From positions 30,581-94,580 of the forward strand of contig DATMBG010000035.1 in the NCBI GenBank assembly GCA_035559535.1: a stretch of DNA of 64,000 bases, written 5' to 3'. The notes below the pieces were generated by a model that was not told the origin of the DNA, did not search any database, and saw only the letters and a list, made by a program, of their open reading frames with translations. This document shows positions 24,607-33,213 of this stretch, one piece after another. Numbering within the stretch: position 1 is the stretch's first letter; the number at the start of each line of letters is the position of its first letter. A program made the translations under genes and the position numbers. Source of the stretch: Candidatus Limnocylindrales bacterium (GTDB taxonomy: Bacteria > Moduliflexota > Moduliflexia > Moduliflexales > JAUQPW01).

Positions 24607-25491
24607 TTACCGAAAGCAGAGGAAAATCATAATCAAGAAAAGGACTAAAGAATAAATACAAAAAAGAGGTTCTGTAAAAATTCTCTCGGGTTCCTTGACC
24701 AGGGGACTACTTTTTAAAGTCAGGATAAAGAACCAAAGGATAAAAATCAAAAAAAAGGGGAGGGTGAAGAAGAGTGCTCTCTGGAATTGGAGGGCCAGGT
24801 AGACATATCCCAGCATGGTCAGACCCGCATAGAATATCATAACACCCAGCAGAGATCCTTTGGAATAATATTTATAAGCCCGTCGATAAAAGACGGCCTG
24901 GGATCCCAGGAAAAGGAGCTCCGCTAACCGCTTAGCCGTCATCAAAAATGCTCCGAAGACCCATAACCACAGAATGAGAGAAAAAGGGGGGAGTATGCGT
25001 TCAGAAGTCACAGAAAACCAGCCAATTAAAAGCCGGATCGGATTATTGATGGACTCAGAGAGGACATCGATATAGGGAATCTCTTTGGCGCGAAGGGGTC
25101 TCAGGTTATAAATCATTCCGGCCAGAAAGAGGCCTATTAAGGAGAATTGAAAGTAAGGATTAAAAAAATAGAAGGCCAGCGATAAGGAAACCAGAAGGAG
25201 TCCCAGGGTAAGAATGACCAGTGTCTGAATGTCCACCAGACCACTGGGAATAGGTCGGAATCGCTTCACCGGATGTTGAAGATCGTAAGAAGCATCGAGG
25301 ATTTCATTGATAGCGTAGTTGACCGAGGAAACCAAACAGGCCAACAACAATCCTGTCAGGATTTTAGAGAGAAGATCCCAGGGAAGTTCCCGATTGAAGT
25401 AAGAAAGTGCAGCCAGGCTACCTGTGAGTGTAAAAAGATTTTTAAACCAATGATCTAATCGAAAGGCCTTCAGATAATAGCGATATTTCAT
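24607..25491 (-). CDS. UbiA-family prenyltransferase (decaprenyl-phosphate phosphoribosyltransferase-like)
   Basis: 294-residue integral membrane protein with about nine helices. The first Asp-rich motif is NEILDASYDLQHPVKRFRPI, with HPxKxxRP as in decaprenyl-phosphate phosphoribosyltransferases rather than ubiquinone enzymes; the N-terminal DHWFKNLF also fits that subgroup. A second motif region lies near INNPIRLLIGW. The start overlaps the ChbG-like stop by ATGA. Proposed role: transfer of a phosphosugar to polyprenyl phosphate, supplying the nearby GT39 enzyme. This is inferred from the family and neighbours. Confidence 0.8.
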   Translation of the reverse strand: MKYRYYLKAFRLDHWFKNLFTLTGSLAALSYFNRELPWDLLSKILTGLLLACLVSSVNYAINEILDASYDLQHPVKRFRPIPSGLVDIQTLVILTLGLLLVSLSLAFYFFNPYFQFSLIGLFLAGMIYNLRPLRAKEIPYIDVLSESINNPIRLLIGWFSVTSERILPPFSLILWLWVFGAFLMTAKRLAELLFLGSQAVFYRRAYKYYSKGSLLGVMIFYAGLTMLGYVYLALQFQRALFFTLPFFLIFILWFFILTLKSSPLVKEPERIFTEPLFCIYSLVLFLIMIFLCFR

Positions 25492-26366
25492 CGAATTTGC
25501 TCTAATTTCAAATAGTTGGTCAGTTCGATATTCAACCGGGCTATCATCTCTTTAACCTTTGGACTTGTCAAGCTTTTTAATTCATCTTTTCTCCGATAAG
25601 TTGGATCGACAACCTGTTGATAGAGTTCTTCATCTTCATAACCGGGATGACACATCACTTCGGTTATTCCTTCCTTAACTTGAGGTAAAAAGGTCAGCCA
25701 GGTTTCTTCTGTAAAACAGCCACTATGGTATATGCCGTAGAAATAGGTAGAGGTTTTTAAACCGGCCTTGAGGATTTTTTTTCGGGCCATTCCGGCAGCC
25801 AGGCGTAGGGCCTCGGTTTTTATCCATGGGGAGAGAACCCATCTTTTCTCTTTAACCCGCATCTCTTCCGAACATCGGATATAGGAAACCCGATATTTTT
25901 GTGCAAGATGGAGGACCAGGGAAATCAAACTCGGATGTAAATGGATATGGAGATGGGCATCAAGGTGTGAGATTTTAAGTCCCGTATCCAAGAATTTCTC
26001 GATCTGGGCCTGGAGTTCTTGTTGGATATCCCTTCGTCGAATTTTTCCCAGGCTCAGATAATAAAAAAAGGAAATGTAGCCTGGATAAAAATTTCCTTCT
26101 TCATCTACCAAAGTTGGTATTTGCCGGGGGGGTAGGAGAGATTTTCCAGCGGCTAAGGTCAAATGAATTCCTACGGCCAGTTCGGGATTTTCTTTAGCTT
26201 TTTGAACGGCATCTTCAAAGGCATCTCCGGAAACCATCAGGCTGGCCCCGGTGATAAGACCTCTTTGAAATCCCTCTACAATTCCGGAGTTGACTCCTTT
26301 TGTCAAACCAAAATCATCGGCTATAACGACGAGATATTTTTTGTTTTTATCCAACGAATTCACCAT
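25488..26366 (-). CDS. ChbG/HpnK-family (YdjC-like) carbohydrate deacetylase
   Basis: Metal-dependent deacetylase family acting on N-acetylated sugars or on hopanoid glycolipid precursors (HpnK). Motifs are VVIADDFGLTKGVNSGI (Asp pair), GIHLTLAAGKSLLP, the metal-binding HLDAHLHIHLHPSL and VMCHPGYEDEEL. The ATG at 26366 is preferred; an upstream TTG at 26414 would start upstream of the -10 box of the strong promoter at 26380-26408 and so could not be translated from it. With a predicted start near 26373 the leader would be only about 7 nt. Heads the UbiA/GT39 set. Confidence 0.85.
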   Translation of the reverse strand: MVNSLDKNKKYLVVIADDFGLTKGVNSGIVEGFQRGLITGASLMVSGDAFEDAVQKAKENPELAVGIHLTLAAGKSLLPPRQIPTLVDEEGNFYPGYISFFYYLSLGKIRRRDIQQELQAQIEKFLDTGLKISHLDAHLHIHLHPSLISLVLHLAQKYRVSYIRCSEEMRVKEKRWVLSPWIKTEALRLAAGMARKKILKAGLKTSTYFYGIYHSGCFTEETWLTFLPQVKEGITEVMCHPGYEDEELYQQVVDPTYRRKDELKSLTSPKVKEMIARLNIELTNYLKLEQIR

Positions 26367-26379
26367 AAACTTTAAATTA

Positions 26380-26408
26380 ATTATAGGACTTTTATTCACC
26401 CTTGACAA
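26380..26408 (-). promoter_or_regulatory. Sigma70-type promoter for the deacetylase-led operon
   Basis: The minus strand reads TTGTCA (26408-26403), 17 nt, TATAAT (26385-26380). The -35 box lies on the same bases as the -35 box of the tmRNA promoter on the other strand. Confidence 0.75.
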
Positions 26409-26430
26409 TCCCAATCCAGAGCCTTACTTT
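26402..26430 (+). promoter_or_regulatory. Sigma70-type promoter of tmRNA
   Basis: TTGACA (26402-26407), 17 nt, TACTTT (26425-26430), placing the start near the first paired base of tmRNA (26440). Confidence 0.75.
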
Positions 26431-26439
26431 AAAACATAG

Positions 26440-26799
26440 GGGGGCGACAGGTTTCGACGGGGTTAGTTGAGGCATCAGCGGCATGTCGAGGTCCTGTTAT
26501 CTCGTAAAACAAGCAGGAAAAAAACAACTGCTGACACTTATTCTACGCAGGAATACGCTTTAGCTGCCTAGTGCAGCTAACGCTCCTTCACCCAGGCCTG
26601 CAGGAGTGAAGCGGGCGTAATAAAGCAGGCTGGCTTATCTTCTCGGTTCGGAGGAAGGTAAGCGAAAACGCATCCGAACTGGCATCTTCCAAGTCCTGCC
26701 GATGGGACCCGGAGGATGTGAGAAAAAAAACATCGGCTAAGCATGTAGAGGCTGATCGCCGAATAATCTCGGACGCGGGTTCGATTCCCGCCGCCTCCA
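26440..26799 (+). ncRNA. ssrA: tmRNA (transfer-messenger RNA)
   Basis: Rescues stalled ribosomes and tags proteins for decay. The 5' GGGGGCG (26440-26446) pairs with CGCCTCC (26792-26798), discriminator A26799; CCA is not encoded. The conserved 5' GACAGGTTTCGACGGGGTTAG and the T-arm GCGGGTTCGATTCCCGC are clear. The tag reading frame reads ADTYSTQEYALAA then TAG, ending in the usual ALAA. One-piece form, not permuted. No protein-coding gene is needed to explain 26440-26799. Confidence 0.97.
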
Positions 26800-26812
26800 T
26801 TAATTTCTCTCA

Positions 26813-26849
26813 TAAAAAGCCCAACCGATAAGCCGGTTGGGCTTTTTAT
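26813..26849 (+). terminator. Intrinsic terminator of tmRNA
   Basis: AAAAAGCCCAACCG pairs with CGGTTGGGCTTTTT across a GATAAGC-type loop, starting 14 nt after the tmRNA end. Confidence 0.92.
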
Positions 26850-26909
26850 TTTCTGAGAAAGGTAACTCTACCCAAAGGTATCGGCCTAAGGGGGTCGGTT
26901 GTTTTTTCA

Positions 26910-26937
26910 TTGACCTAATCTTCAGAGGGAGTATACT
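26910..26937 (+). promoter_or_regulatory. Candidate promoter of the hypothetical exported protein gene
   Basis: TTGACC (26910-26915), 16 nt, TATACT (26932-26937). AGGAGG at 26941-26946 then sets the TTG start at 26955 with 8-nt spacing, giving a very short leader. Confidence 0.6.
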
Positions 26938-26954
26938 GTAAGGAGGAAGGGCGT

Positions 26955-27953
26955 TTGTTAAAAGACTGGATTTTTCAAAAAGGAGGTAAATCAACGTTGT
27001 ATATCTTTTTTAGGTGGATCATTTCCACACTGATCATTTTGATCTTAACCATCCCAAATCCCGGATTGATTTGGGCAAAATCGAAGATAGAAGCAGTTCC
27101 CCTTTCCGAAGCCATTGCAAAGAAATGGGTAAAGGCGCAACTTACGGGGATTAATGAAGCACCTCAGGTGGGGAGACAGGCTGGTGAAAGTATCATGCTC
27201 CGGGTTCAAAATGTTTCGCAGCGACCTTTAGAGTTAATCATCCCACGAGGGATGGTACTACAAACCGAAGTTCGGGGTGTAACCGATATGGTGGTAAACC
27301 GCGTTGTAGGCATTCCCAAAGGGCTTAAAGAGATCATCCCGACTTCTCAGATTATTTTAGAGGATTCAGAACCGAAAGAATATATCTTAGAGGCCTACTC
27401 ACTGGATTTCGGTCAAGATCCTCCTACTTTCAGTGATCCCTTTACTCTGGATGGTCCGGTGCATCCTTCCATTCAAAAGCTTCTGGAGACGCTACCACAA
27501 CTTCCGGCGGAAAAACGATCCACGGAAGCCGTGCAGGTGGCGATATGGAAGCTGACCAATCCCGAATCCGAGCCGGATTTCCGGAAGGCAGGTTTTCCGG
27601 TTAAACAGGAAGATTTGAGTAATGCGCAATTTATTTTAGCCGCAGCAGGATTAGAGAATGTTCGGGTCGAGGGATATAAAAAGAACGTAGTTGTGGAAGG
27701 ATTTATTTATTGTCTGCTGCCTACTGCCAATAATGAGCTAACCATGGAGCCGGGATCTTGTCCGGGAGGAGATCATCTTCATGTACTAAGAACTCAGGAT
27801 GGTAAAGTTATTACCCTACAAACTTCTAAGGAAATTACCGATCAGATCGCAAAGCTATCTCAGAAAGAGAAAGCCCATGCGGTTGTTACAGGTAAATCGG
27901 TAGGTCGACTCATTATTGATCCGGAATCCGTTACCGGCGTTGAGGATCATTAA
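26955..27953 (+). CDS. Hypothetical exported protein
   Basis: 332 residues, not recognised as a named family. The N-terminus has one hydrophobic stretch (FFRWIISTLIILILTIPNPGLIWA, a signal peptide or anchor). Residues about 70-160 look like a beta-rich domain (ESIMLRVQNVSQRPLELIIPRG). Residues about 185-205 (STEAVQVAIWKLTN) recall the alpha-helical end of thioester-type or DUF4384-like surface domains, but no internal thioester is evident. TTG start chosen from the ribosome-binding site. It is followed 13 bp later by an FMN reductase gene, so the two are likely co-transcribed. Function unknown. Confidence 0.75.
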   Translation: MLKDWIFQKGGKSTLYIFFRWIISTLIILILTIPNPGLIWAKSKIEAVPLSEAIAKKWVKAQLTGINEAPQVGRQAGESIMLRVQNVSQRPLELIIPRGMVLQTEVRGVTDMVVNRVVGIPKGLKEIIPTSQIILEDSEPKEYILEAYSLDFGQDPPTFSDPFTLDGPVHPSIQKLLETLPQLPAEKRSTEAVQVAIWKLTNPESEPDFRKAGFPVKQEDLSNAQFILAAAGLENVRVEGYKKNVVVEGFIYCLLPTANNELTMEPGSCPGGDHLHVLRTQDGKVITLQTSKEITDQIAKLSQKEKAHAVVTGKSVGRLIIDPESVTGVEDH

Positions 27954-27965
27954 GGAGATGACAAC

Positions 27966-28541
27966 ATGAGCGGGCGTGGTGAAAAGATCAAAGTTGTTGG
28001 ATTAGGTGGAAGTTTAGGGAAAAAATCATTAACTTTGGCGGTTCTGAATATCTCGCTGCAAGGTGCCAAACAAGTAGGCGCCGAAGTAGAATTGCTGGAT
28101 CTCCGGGAACTCTCCCTGCCTTTTTACAATCCGGAGATAAAGCTGGAGGAGTACCCGGAAAATGTCTCCCGATTCTTGAACAAGGTTCGAGAGGCCGATG
28201 GGATGATCTGGGCTTCTCCGGCCTATCACGGGACCGTTAGTGGGGCCATGAAAAATGCCCTGGATTTTTTAGAATTTCTGGCCAAGGATCAGCCGCCTTA
28301 TCTTACCGATAAAGTGGTCGGTCTTATTACGACCTCTGGTGGGAGTCTGGCCGGTGTTAATGCTATCAATGCACTTAACCATATCTGTCAGGCTCTCCGA
28401 GCCTGGGTTGTTCCTCTGATGATCCCGGTGGTCCAGGCCTGGAAGTTTTTCGATGAAGAGGGACGGATTACAGACCCTCTCCTGGAAGAGCGATTGACTT
28501 TGTTGGGAGTTGAACTGGTTAAGAAGTTGAAACATTGCTGA
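27966..28541 (+). CDS. NAD(P)H-dependent FMN reductase (flavodoxin-like fold)
   Basis: 191-residue flavoprotein. FMN phosphate-binding loop GLGGSLGKKSLTLAVL near residues 13-28 and the family segment SPAYHGTVSGAMKNALDFLE near 79-98. It belongs to the NADPH-dependent FMN reductase superfamily (as ArsH, SsuE, azoreductases). Likely a cytosolic quinone or flavin reductase; the substrate is unclear. The ATG at 27966 follows AAGGAG. Confidence 0.88.
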   Translation: MSGRGEKIKVVGLGGSLGKKSLTLAVLNISLQGAKQVGAEVELLDLRELSLPFYNPEIKLEEYPENVSRFLNKVREADGMIWASPAYHGTVSGAMKNALDFLEFLAKDQPPYLTDKVVGLITTSGGSLAGVNAINALNHICQALRAWVVPLMIPVVQAWKFFDEEGRITDPLLEERLTLLGVELVKKLKHC

Positions 28542-28746
28542 AGGGGAAATTAGCGGATCTGCTCCAAGGCCTCCAATCCCGAATCATCCCCTCTCACCAA
28601 CGGTAAGGGGAACGAATAAACAGGAAGGGGATAAAACTTTAAGCGTTACCGACCATTTTAAAAATATTTTTCACATCTGTTGAAATAAAAAAATAAGCTG
28701 GATTGTTGAAAATTCATTTGTTGGTGCTGTTTTGACCCTGTTTTTC

Positions 28747-28775
28747 TTGACAAAGAAAGGGAACAGTCCTATAAT
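28747..28775 (+). promoter_or_regulatory. Consensus sigma70-type promoter of cdsA-dxr-rseP
   Basis: TTGACA (28747-28752), 17 nt, TATAAT (28770-28775), a perfect consensus. The rest of the 28542-28855 gap holds a C/G-rich imperfect inverted repeat near 28570-28632 and an A/T-rich stretch; I see no gene in it. Confidence 0.88.
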
Positions 28776-28855
28776 TTAGCTGGAAATAAAATTGCATCTC
28801 TTTATTTGAGGTATAAGGATTTTCCCCGACTTTGCTCAAGAAAAGGAACTCGTGA

Positions 28856-29662
28856 TTGCACCGGAAACGTGTTTTATCTAGCATTGTTTTAGTACCCCTA
28901 CTGATTCTGTTGATTCGGTATGGAGGAATCACAAGTTTTTGGCTGGTAGTAAGTCTGGCTATCGTTCTGGGAACTTATGAATTTTATCGTATGGTCGAAG
29001 TAAGGCAGTTAACCTGTTATAAGATCCCGGGAATGATACTGAGTTGGGTGGTTTCCTGTTCCTTTCTGTTCCAAAATATCACGCTGATTAGTTTTACATG
29101 GGCTTTTGCCTCTATGGTGGTAGTTGTGTATGCCTTATTTTCACCATACCCCCTATCCACTTCTATTATATCTGTATCTACAACCGTATTCGGAATTACT
29201 TATATAAGCTGGTTACTGAGTCATCTGGTGCTGTTACGAGGATTAGAAGGTGGGCAATGGCTTATATTTTACTTACTCCTGATCATCTGGGCCGGGGATA
29301 CCGCTGCTTTTTATATCGGATCTTATATAGGAAAGCATAAACTGGCCCCGGTGATAAGCCCAAAAAAAACGGTAGAGGGGGCCATTGGAGGATTAGGGAT
29401 CAGTATGATAGCCTCCTTAATAGCCAAGAATTGGTTACTGCCTTCTTGGGATTATAAACAAGCCCTCGTGGTAGGGGGGCTATTGGCCGTAATGGGACAG
29501 CTTGGAGATTTAGGGAAATCTATATTCAAGCGAGATGCAGGCCTCAAAGACTCGGGGAATATCATACCAGGCCACGGAGGGATCTTAGATCGTGTGGATG
29601 GTCTTTTATTCAGTACGCCGGTTTTATATTATTATGTGGTAGGGTTTGGAGGAGCCTCATGA
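28856..29662 (+). CDS. cdsA: Phosphatidate cytidylyltransferase
   Basis: Makes CDP-diacylglycerol for phospholipid synthesis in the inner membrane. 268 residues, about eight helices, with the signature ending KRDAGLKDSGNIIPGHGG then LDRVDG near residues 222-246. TTG start at 28856 with AGGA 9 nt upstream. The dxr ATG overlaps its stop. The commonly preceding uppS gene is absent; the gene starts directly behind its own promoter. Confidence 0.95.
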   Translation: MHRKRVLSSIVLVPLLILLIRYGGITSFWLVVSLAIVLGTYEFYRMVEVRQLTCYKIPGMILSWVVSCSFLFQNITLISFTWAFASMVVVVYALFSPYPLSTSIISVSTTVFGITYISWLLSHLVLLRGLEGGQWLIFYLLLIIWAGDTAAFYIGSYIGKHKLAPVISPKKTVEGAIGGLGISMIASLIAKNWLLPSWDYKQALVVGGLLAVMGQLGDLGKSIFKRDAGLKDSGNIIPGHGGILDRVDGLLFSTPVLYYYVVGFGGAS

Positions 29663-30819
29663 AAAAAAATATATCTATTCTTGGATCAACAGGCTCTGTA
29701 GGTAGGAATACGTTGGAAATCGTAGAAAATTTCCCGGAAAATTTTCAAGTCTGGGGCCTGGCAGCCCACAAAAATATCGATCTTTTAGAAAAACAAATTA
29801 AAAAGTTTAAACCTCGAATTGCTTCCCTATCTGATCCGGCACTGGCCCGCCAGTTGAAGGAAAGATGCCGGGGATATGACGTAGAAATTTTATCCGGAGA
29901 AGCGGGGGCAGTCCGGGTGGCGACGATTCCTGAAGTTGATCTGGTAGTGTCGGCTATGGTAGGGGCTGCAGGCTTGATTCCTACCTTTGCAGCCATCTCC
30001 CATGGAAAAGATATTGCCCTGGCCAATAAAGAGACTTTAGTCACGGCCGGAGAGATTATTACCCATGAGGCCAGGCGAAAGGATGTACGAATTGTACCGG
30101 TAGATAGCGAACATAGCGCTATTTTACAGGCCATGCAGGGGCATGACCCCTCAACGGTGAAGTGCTTGATTCTGACAGCCTCAGGAGGCCCGTTCAAAAA
30201 TCACTCACTTTCTGAGTTGCAGAACGTAACCCTGGAAGAAGCTTTACAACATCCAACCTGGAATATGGGTCAGAAGATAACCATCGATTCTGCAACGCTG
30301 ATGAACAAGGGATTGGAGGTTATAGAAGCCAGATGGTTATTTAATATCCCCTTATCCAGGATCAAAATTGTCATCCATCCCCAGAGTATTGTTCATTCGA
30401 TGGTGGAATATATCGATGGATCCGTCATCGCCCAATTAGGCATCCCGGATATGAAAATACCCATATCTTATGCCCTGGCATACCCGGAACGCCTGCCTTT
30501 GAATCTCCCATCGTTAGAATTGACCAAGCTTGGAAACCTGAGCTTTCAAGAACCGGATTTTGATCGGTTTCCCTGTCTCCGGTATGCTTATCAGGCGGGG
30601 GAGGAAGGAGGTTCTCTACCCATTGTGGTAAATGCTTCTAATGAAGTCGCCGTTGAGTTTTTCTTAAAAAAGAAAATTCGATTTGTGGATATCCAGGCGA
30701 CGATTGGAAGAGTCATGGAAGAACACTCCCCACGTAAAGTGTCGGCTATTGAAGAGGTTTTAGAAATAGATCAATGGGCCAGACGGGAAGCCGAGAAAGT
30801 GATTAATCAGGAAAGATGA
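29659..30819 (+). CDS. dxr: 1-deoxy-D-xylulose 5-phosphate reductoisomerase
   Basis: Second step of the MEP isoprenoid pathway. 386 residues with the NADPH loop ILGSTGSVGRNTLEIV (near 6-21), ALANKETLVTAGE, PVDSEHSAI (metal ligands Asp and Glu), LTASGGPF, HPTWNMGQKITIDSATLMNKGLE and NASNEVAV. All active-site elements look intact. Overlaps cdsA by 4 bp. Confidence 0.97.
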   Translation: MKKNISILGSTGSVGRNTLEIVENFPENFQVWGLAAHKNIDLLEKQIKKFKPRIASLSDPALARQLKERCRGYDVEILSGEAGAVRVATIPEVDLVVSAMVGAAGLIPTFAAISHGKDIALANKETLVTAGEIITHEARRKDVRIVPVDSEHSAILQAMQGHDPSTVKCLILTASGGPFKNHSLSELQNVTLEEALQHPTWNMGQKITIDSATLMNKGLEVIEARWLFNIPLSRIKIVIHPQSIVHSMVEYIDGSVIAQLGIPDMKIPISYALAYPERLPLNLPSLELTKLGNLSFQEPDFDRFPCLRYAYQAGEEGGSLPIVVNASNEVAVEFFLKKKIRFVDIQATIGRVMEEHSPRKVSAIEEVLEIDQWARREAEKVINQER

Positions 30820-30882
30820 AGGAGGAAGGAAGAAGGATAAATTACCTTAATATCCCCTTTATCCTTCCTCCTTTATCCTTTA
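30820..30882. repeat. Short-word inverted repeat (ggaaggagg type)
   Basis: GAAGGAGGAAGGAAGAAGG on the left and CCTTCCTCCTTTATCC on the right pair around ATTACCTTAATATCC in the dxr-rseP gap. Confidence 0.6.
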
Positions 30883-30897
30883 AAAGAGGAATTACCT

Positions 30898-32193
30898 TTG
30901 TTAACCTATATTTTATCCTTTGCCTTTGTATTAGGAGTTTTAGTCCTTGTTCACGAATTTGGACATTTTATAGCGGCCAAGAAAGCAGGAGTTAGAGTAG
31001 AAGTTTTCTCTGTAGGATTTGGGCCTCGCCTGTTTGGGTTTAAACTGGGAGAGACCGATTATCGGGTTTCTGCATTTCCCTTGGGGGGATACGTTAAATT
31101 ACCCGGAGAAAATCCCGATGAAGCCACCGGAGCCCCCTGGGAGTTAAGTTCCAAGTCGGCCCCTCAACGTCTCTTAGTTTTTGCTGCCGGAGCTCTCATG
31201 AACATCCTGACGGCAATCTTTCTTCTTTCCCTGGTTTTTTTCATCGGGGTTCAAGTTCCTAAGTATTTGGATGATCCCCCGGTCGTAGGTTGGGTGGATA
31301 AAGATTCCCCGGCCGAGAAGAGTGGCTTCCAGGTAGGTGATCGGATTCTACGGGTTAACGGAAAAGAGATCTCTACCTGGGAAGATGCCTATAGCTACTT
31401 TTTGACTTCTGCAGATATTTCCTCCCAGGTGGAAGTGGAACGAGACGGAAAAGTGGTGGTCCTTCATGCAACCCCGGAATCTATAAAAAAACTGGGAGCC
31501 GGTTATATCGGTCTACAACCTCCCATGGAACCTGTTGTAGGAGGAATCCAAAAGGGTTTCCCGGCAGATAAAGAGGGGCTTCAGGAGGGAGATCGAATTG
31601 TCGCAATAAATGGTACACCCATTTATCATTGGCTGGCCATGGCAGAAATCGTCCATAATAGTCCGGGTAAGGAACTGGAGATTACGATTTTAAGAAACGG
31701 TCAAGAGATTAAAAAGAAGATGATCCCTCAGGTCCAGGATGGAAAGGGGTATCTGGGAATCACGGCAAAACCTCAAACGGTCTTTAAAAAGTATGGTCCT
31801 ATGGAATCACTCAAAAAAGGCCTTGCAAGGACCTGGGAAATTACGGTTATGACCTTTGAGCTCCTGGGCCGATTAATTAAACGAGAAGCTTCTACAGGTG
31901 CCATCGGAGGCCCTATTATGATCGCCCAGATGTCAGGCCAGGCCGCTAAAGCAGGAATGTCAGAACTCCTGGGTTTGATGGGCGTGTTAAGTCTTAACCT
32001 GGGAATCCTTAATTTACTCCCAATACCTGTATTAGATGGAGGCCATATTCTCTTCCTGGTGATCGAACTGATCCTGGGCCGACCTCTCAGTCTTAAAAAG
32101 CGAGAACTCGCTCAAAAAATAGGCCTCGCCATTTTAATTCCTTTGATGATTCTGGTATTCCACAATGACATCATGAGGTTACTGGCCAAATAG
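30898..32193 (+). CDS. rseP: Site-2 zinc protease RseP (regulated intramembrane proteolysis)
   Basis: Cleaves membrane proteins such as anti-sigma factors within the bilayer. 431 residues with HEFGH at 19-23, LPIPVLDGGH with the third zinc ligand Asp380, and two PDZ domains between (about 115-195 and 200-280). TTG start at 30898 preceded by AAGAGGA. Length and layout are standard for RseP with tandem PDZ. Third gene of the cdsA-dxr-rseP set. Confidence 0.95.
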   Translation: MLTYILSFAFVLGVLVLVHEFGHFIAAKKAGVRVEVFSVGFGPRLFGFKLGETDYRVSAFPLGGYVKLPGENPDEATGAPWELSSKSAPQRLLVFAAGALMNILTAIFLLSLVFFIGVQVPKYLDDPPVVGWVDKDSPAEKSGFQVGDRILRVNGKEISTWEDAYSYFLTSADISSQVEVERDGKVVVLHATPESIKKLGAGYIGLQPPMEPVVGGIQKGFPADKEGLQEGDRIVAINGTPIYHWLAMAEIVHNSPGKELEITILRNGQEIKKKMIPQVQDGKGYLGITAKPQTVFKKYGPMESLKKGLARTWEITVMTFELLGRLIKREASTGAIGGPIMIAQMSGQAAKAGMSELLGLMGVLSLNLGILNLLPIPVLDGGHILFLVIELILGRPLSLKKRELAQKIGLAILIPLMILVFHNDIMRLLAK

Positions 32194-32226
32194 GAAGAGA
32201 ATAGGAGTGTGTGGGGGTGTGGGGAT

Positions 32227-33192
32227 ATGGAACGTAATTTAGCTTTAGAATTTGTTCGGGTCACCGAAGCCGCTGCATTAGCCAGCTCCAGATGGATGGG
32301 CAGAGGGAATGAAAAAGCTGCCGATCAAGCGGCTATAGAGGCCATGAGACGGGCCTTTAATTTTGTGGAAATTAACGGTACCGTGGTTATCGGAGAGGGG
32401 GAACAGGACGAGGTGCCCATGCTTTATACAGGTGAAAAAGTCGGCACCGGTCATCCCCCGGAGACCGATATTGCCCTGGATGCCTTAGAGGGGACGACTA
32501 TCACGGCACTTGGAGGCTACAATGCCTTATCAATTATCGCAGCAGCCGGTAAAGGATGTATTCTATCTGTTCCCGATATTTATATGGAAAAAATTGCCGT
32601 AGGCCCTCGGGCTAAAGGAGTTATCAATATCGAGGCTTCCCCGACCCAAAATTTGAAAGCCGTGGCACAGGCCCTGGATTGCCCTCTAGAAGACCTGACG
32701 GTGGTGATCCTCGATAGACCCCGTCATGAAGCTTTAATCAGGGAAATTCGAAGCAATGGAGCCAGAATCCGGTTAATTCCCGATGGAGATGTCTCGGGGG
32801 CTATTGCAACCGCCATGGAAGGCTCCGGTATCGACATTCTGATGGGAATCGGTGGCGCTCCCGAAGGCGTTTTAGCCGCTGCCGCTCTTAAATGTTTGGG
32901 AGGGGATATGCAAGGTCGTCTAGTTTTTCGAAACGATCTGGATAAGGAACGCGCCCGGGAAGCCGGAATTGAAGATACCGATAAGATCTTTACCCTTGAA
33001 GATATGGTCCGGGGAGAAGAGGTAATGTTTGCAGCTACCGGTGTAACCGATGGGGATATGCTTAAAGGAGTTCGCCGTCTCAAGGAAGGAGCCGAGACGT
33101 ACTCCGTCGTTATGAGATCCCCAACCCATACGATTCGGTTTATCCAGGCCATCCATTGTGCGGCTACCATTAAAGCAAAAATTGGGCTATAA
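32227..33192 (+). CDS. glpX: Class II fructose-1,6-bisphosphatase
   Basis: Gluconeogenic or Calvin-cycle phosphatase. About 321 residues with GNEKAADQAAIEAMR, VIGEGEQDEVPMLYTGE, the metal-site motif DALEGTTIT, VLDRPRHEALI, IPDGDVSGAI and GIGGAPEGVLAAAALK. Start set at the ATG at 32227, giving MERNLALEFVRVTEAAA; an upstream in-frame start at 32209 lies in a GTGTGGGGG repeat word (32200-32226) that links it to rseP. No class I enzyme is seen here. Confidence 0.95.
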   Translation: MERNLALEFVRVTEAAALASSRWMGRGNEKAADQAAIEAMRRAFNFVEINGTVVIGEGEQDEVPMLYTGEKVGTGHPPETDIALDALEGTTITALGGYNALSIIAAAGKGCILSVPDIYMEKIAVGPRAKGVINIEASPTQNLKAVAQALDCPLEDLTVVILDRPRHEALIREIRSNGARIRLIPDGDVSGAIATAMEGSGIDILMGIGGAPEGVLAAAALKCLGGDMQGRLVFRNDLDKERAREAGIEDTDKIFTLEDMVRGEEVMFAATGVTDGDMLKGVRRLKEGAETYSVVMRSPTHTIRFIQAIHCAATIKAKIGL

Positions 33193-33213
33193 CTATAAAT
33201 AAAATCCACAGCC

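Noticed and set aside
26577..26813. Two overlapping minus-strand open frames over the tmRNA
   Set aside because: They lie opposite the clear tmRNA structure and have no ribosome-binding site or family match.
32724..33209. Minus-strand open frame of 161 codons
   Set aside because: Antisense to glpX; its composition mirrors the codon pattern of glpX.
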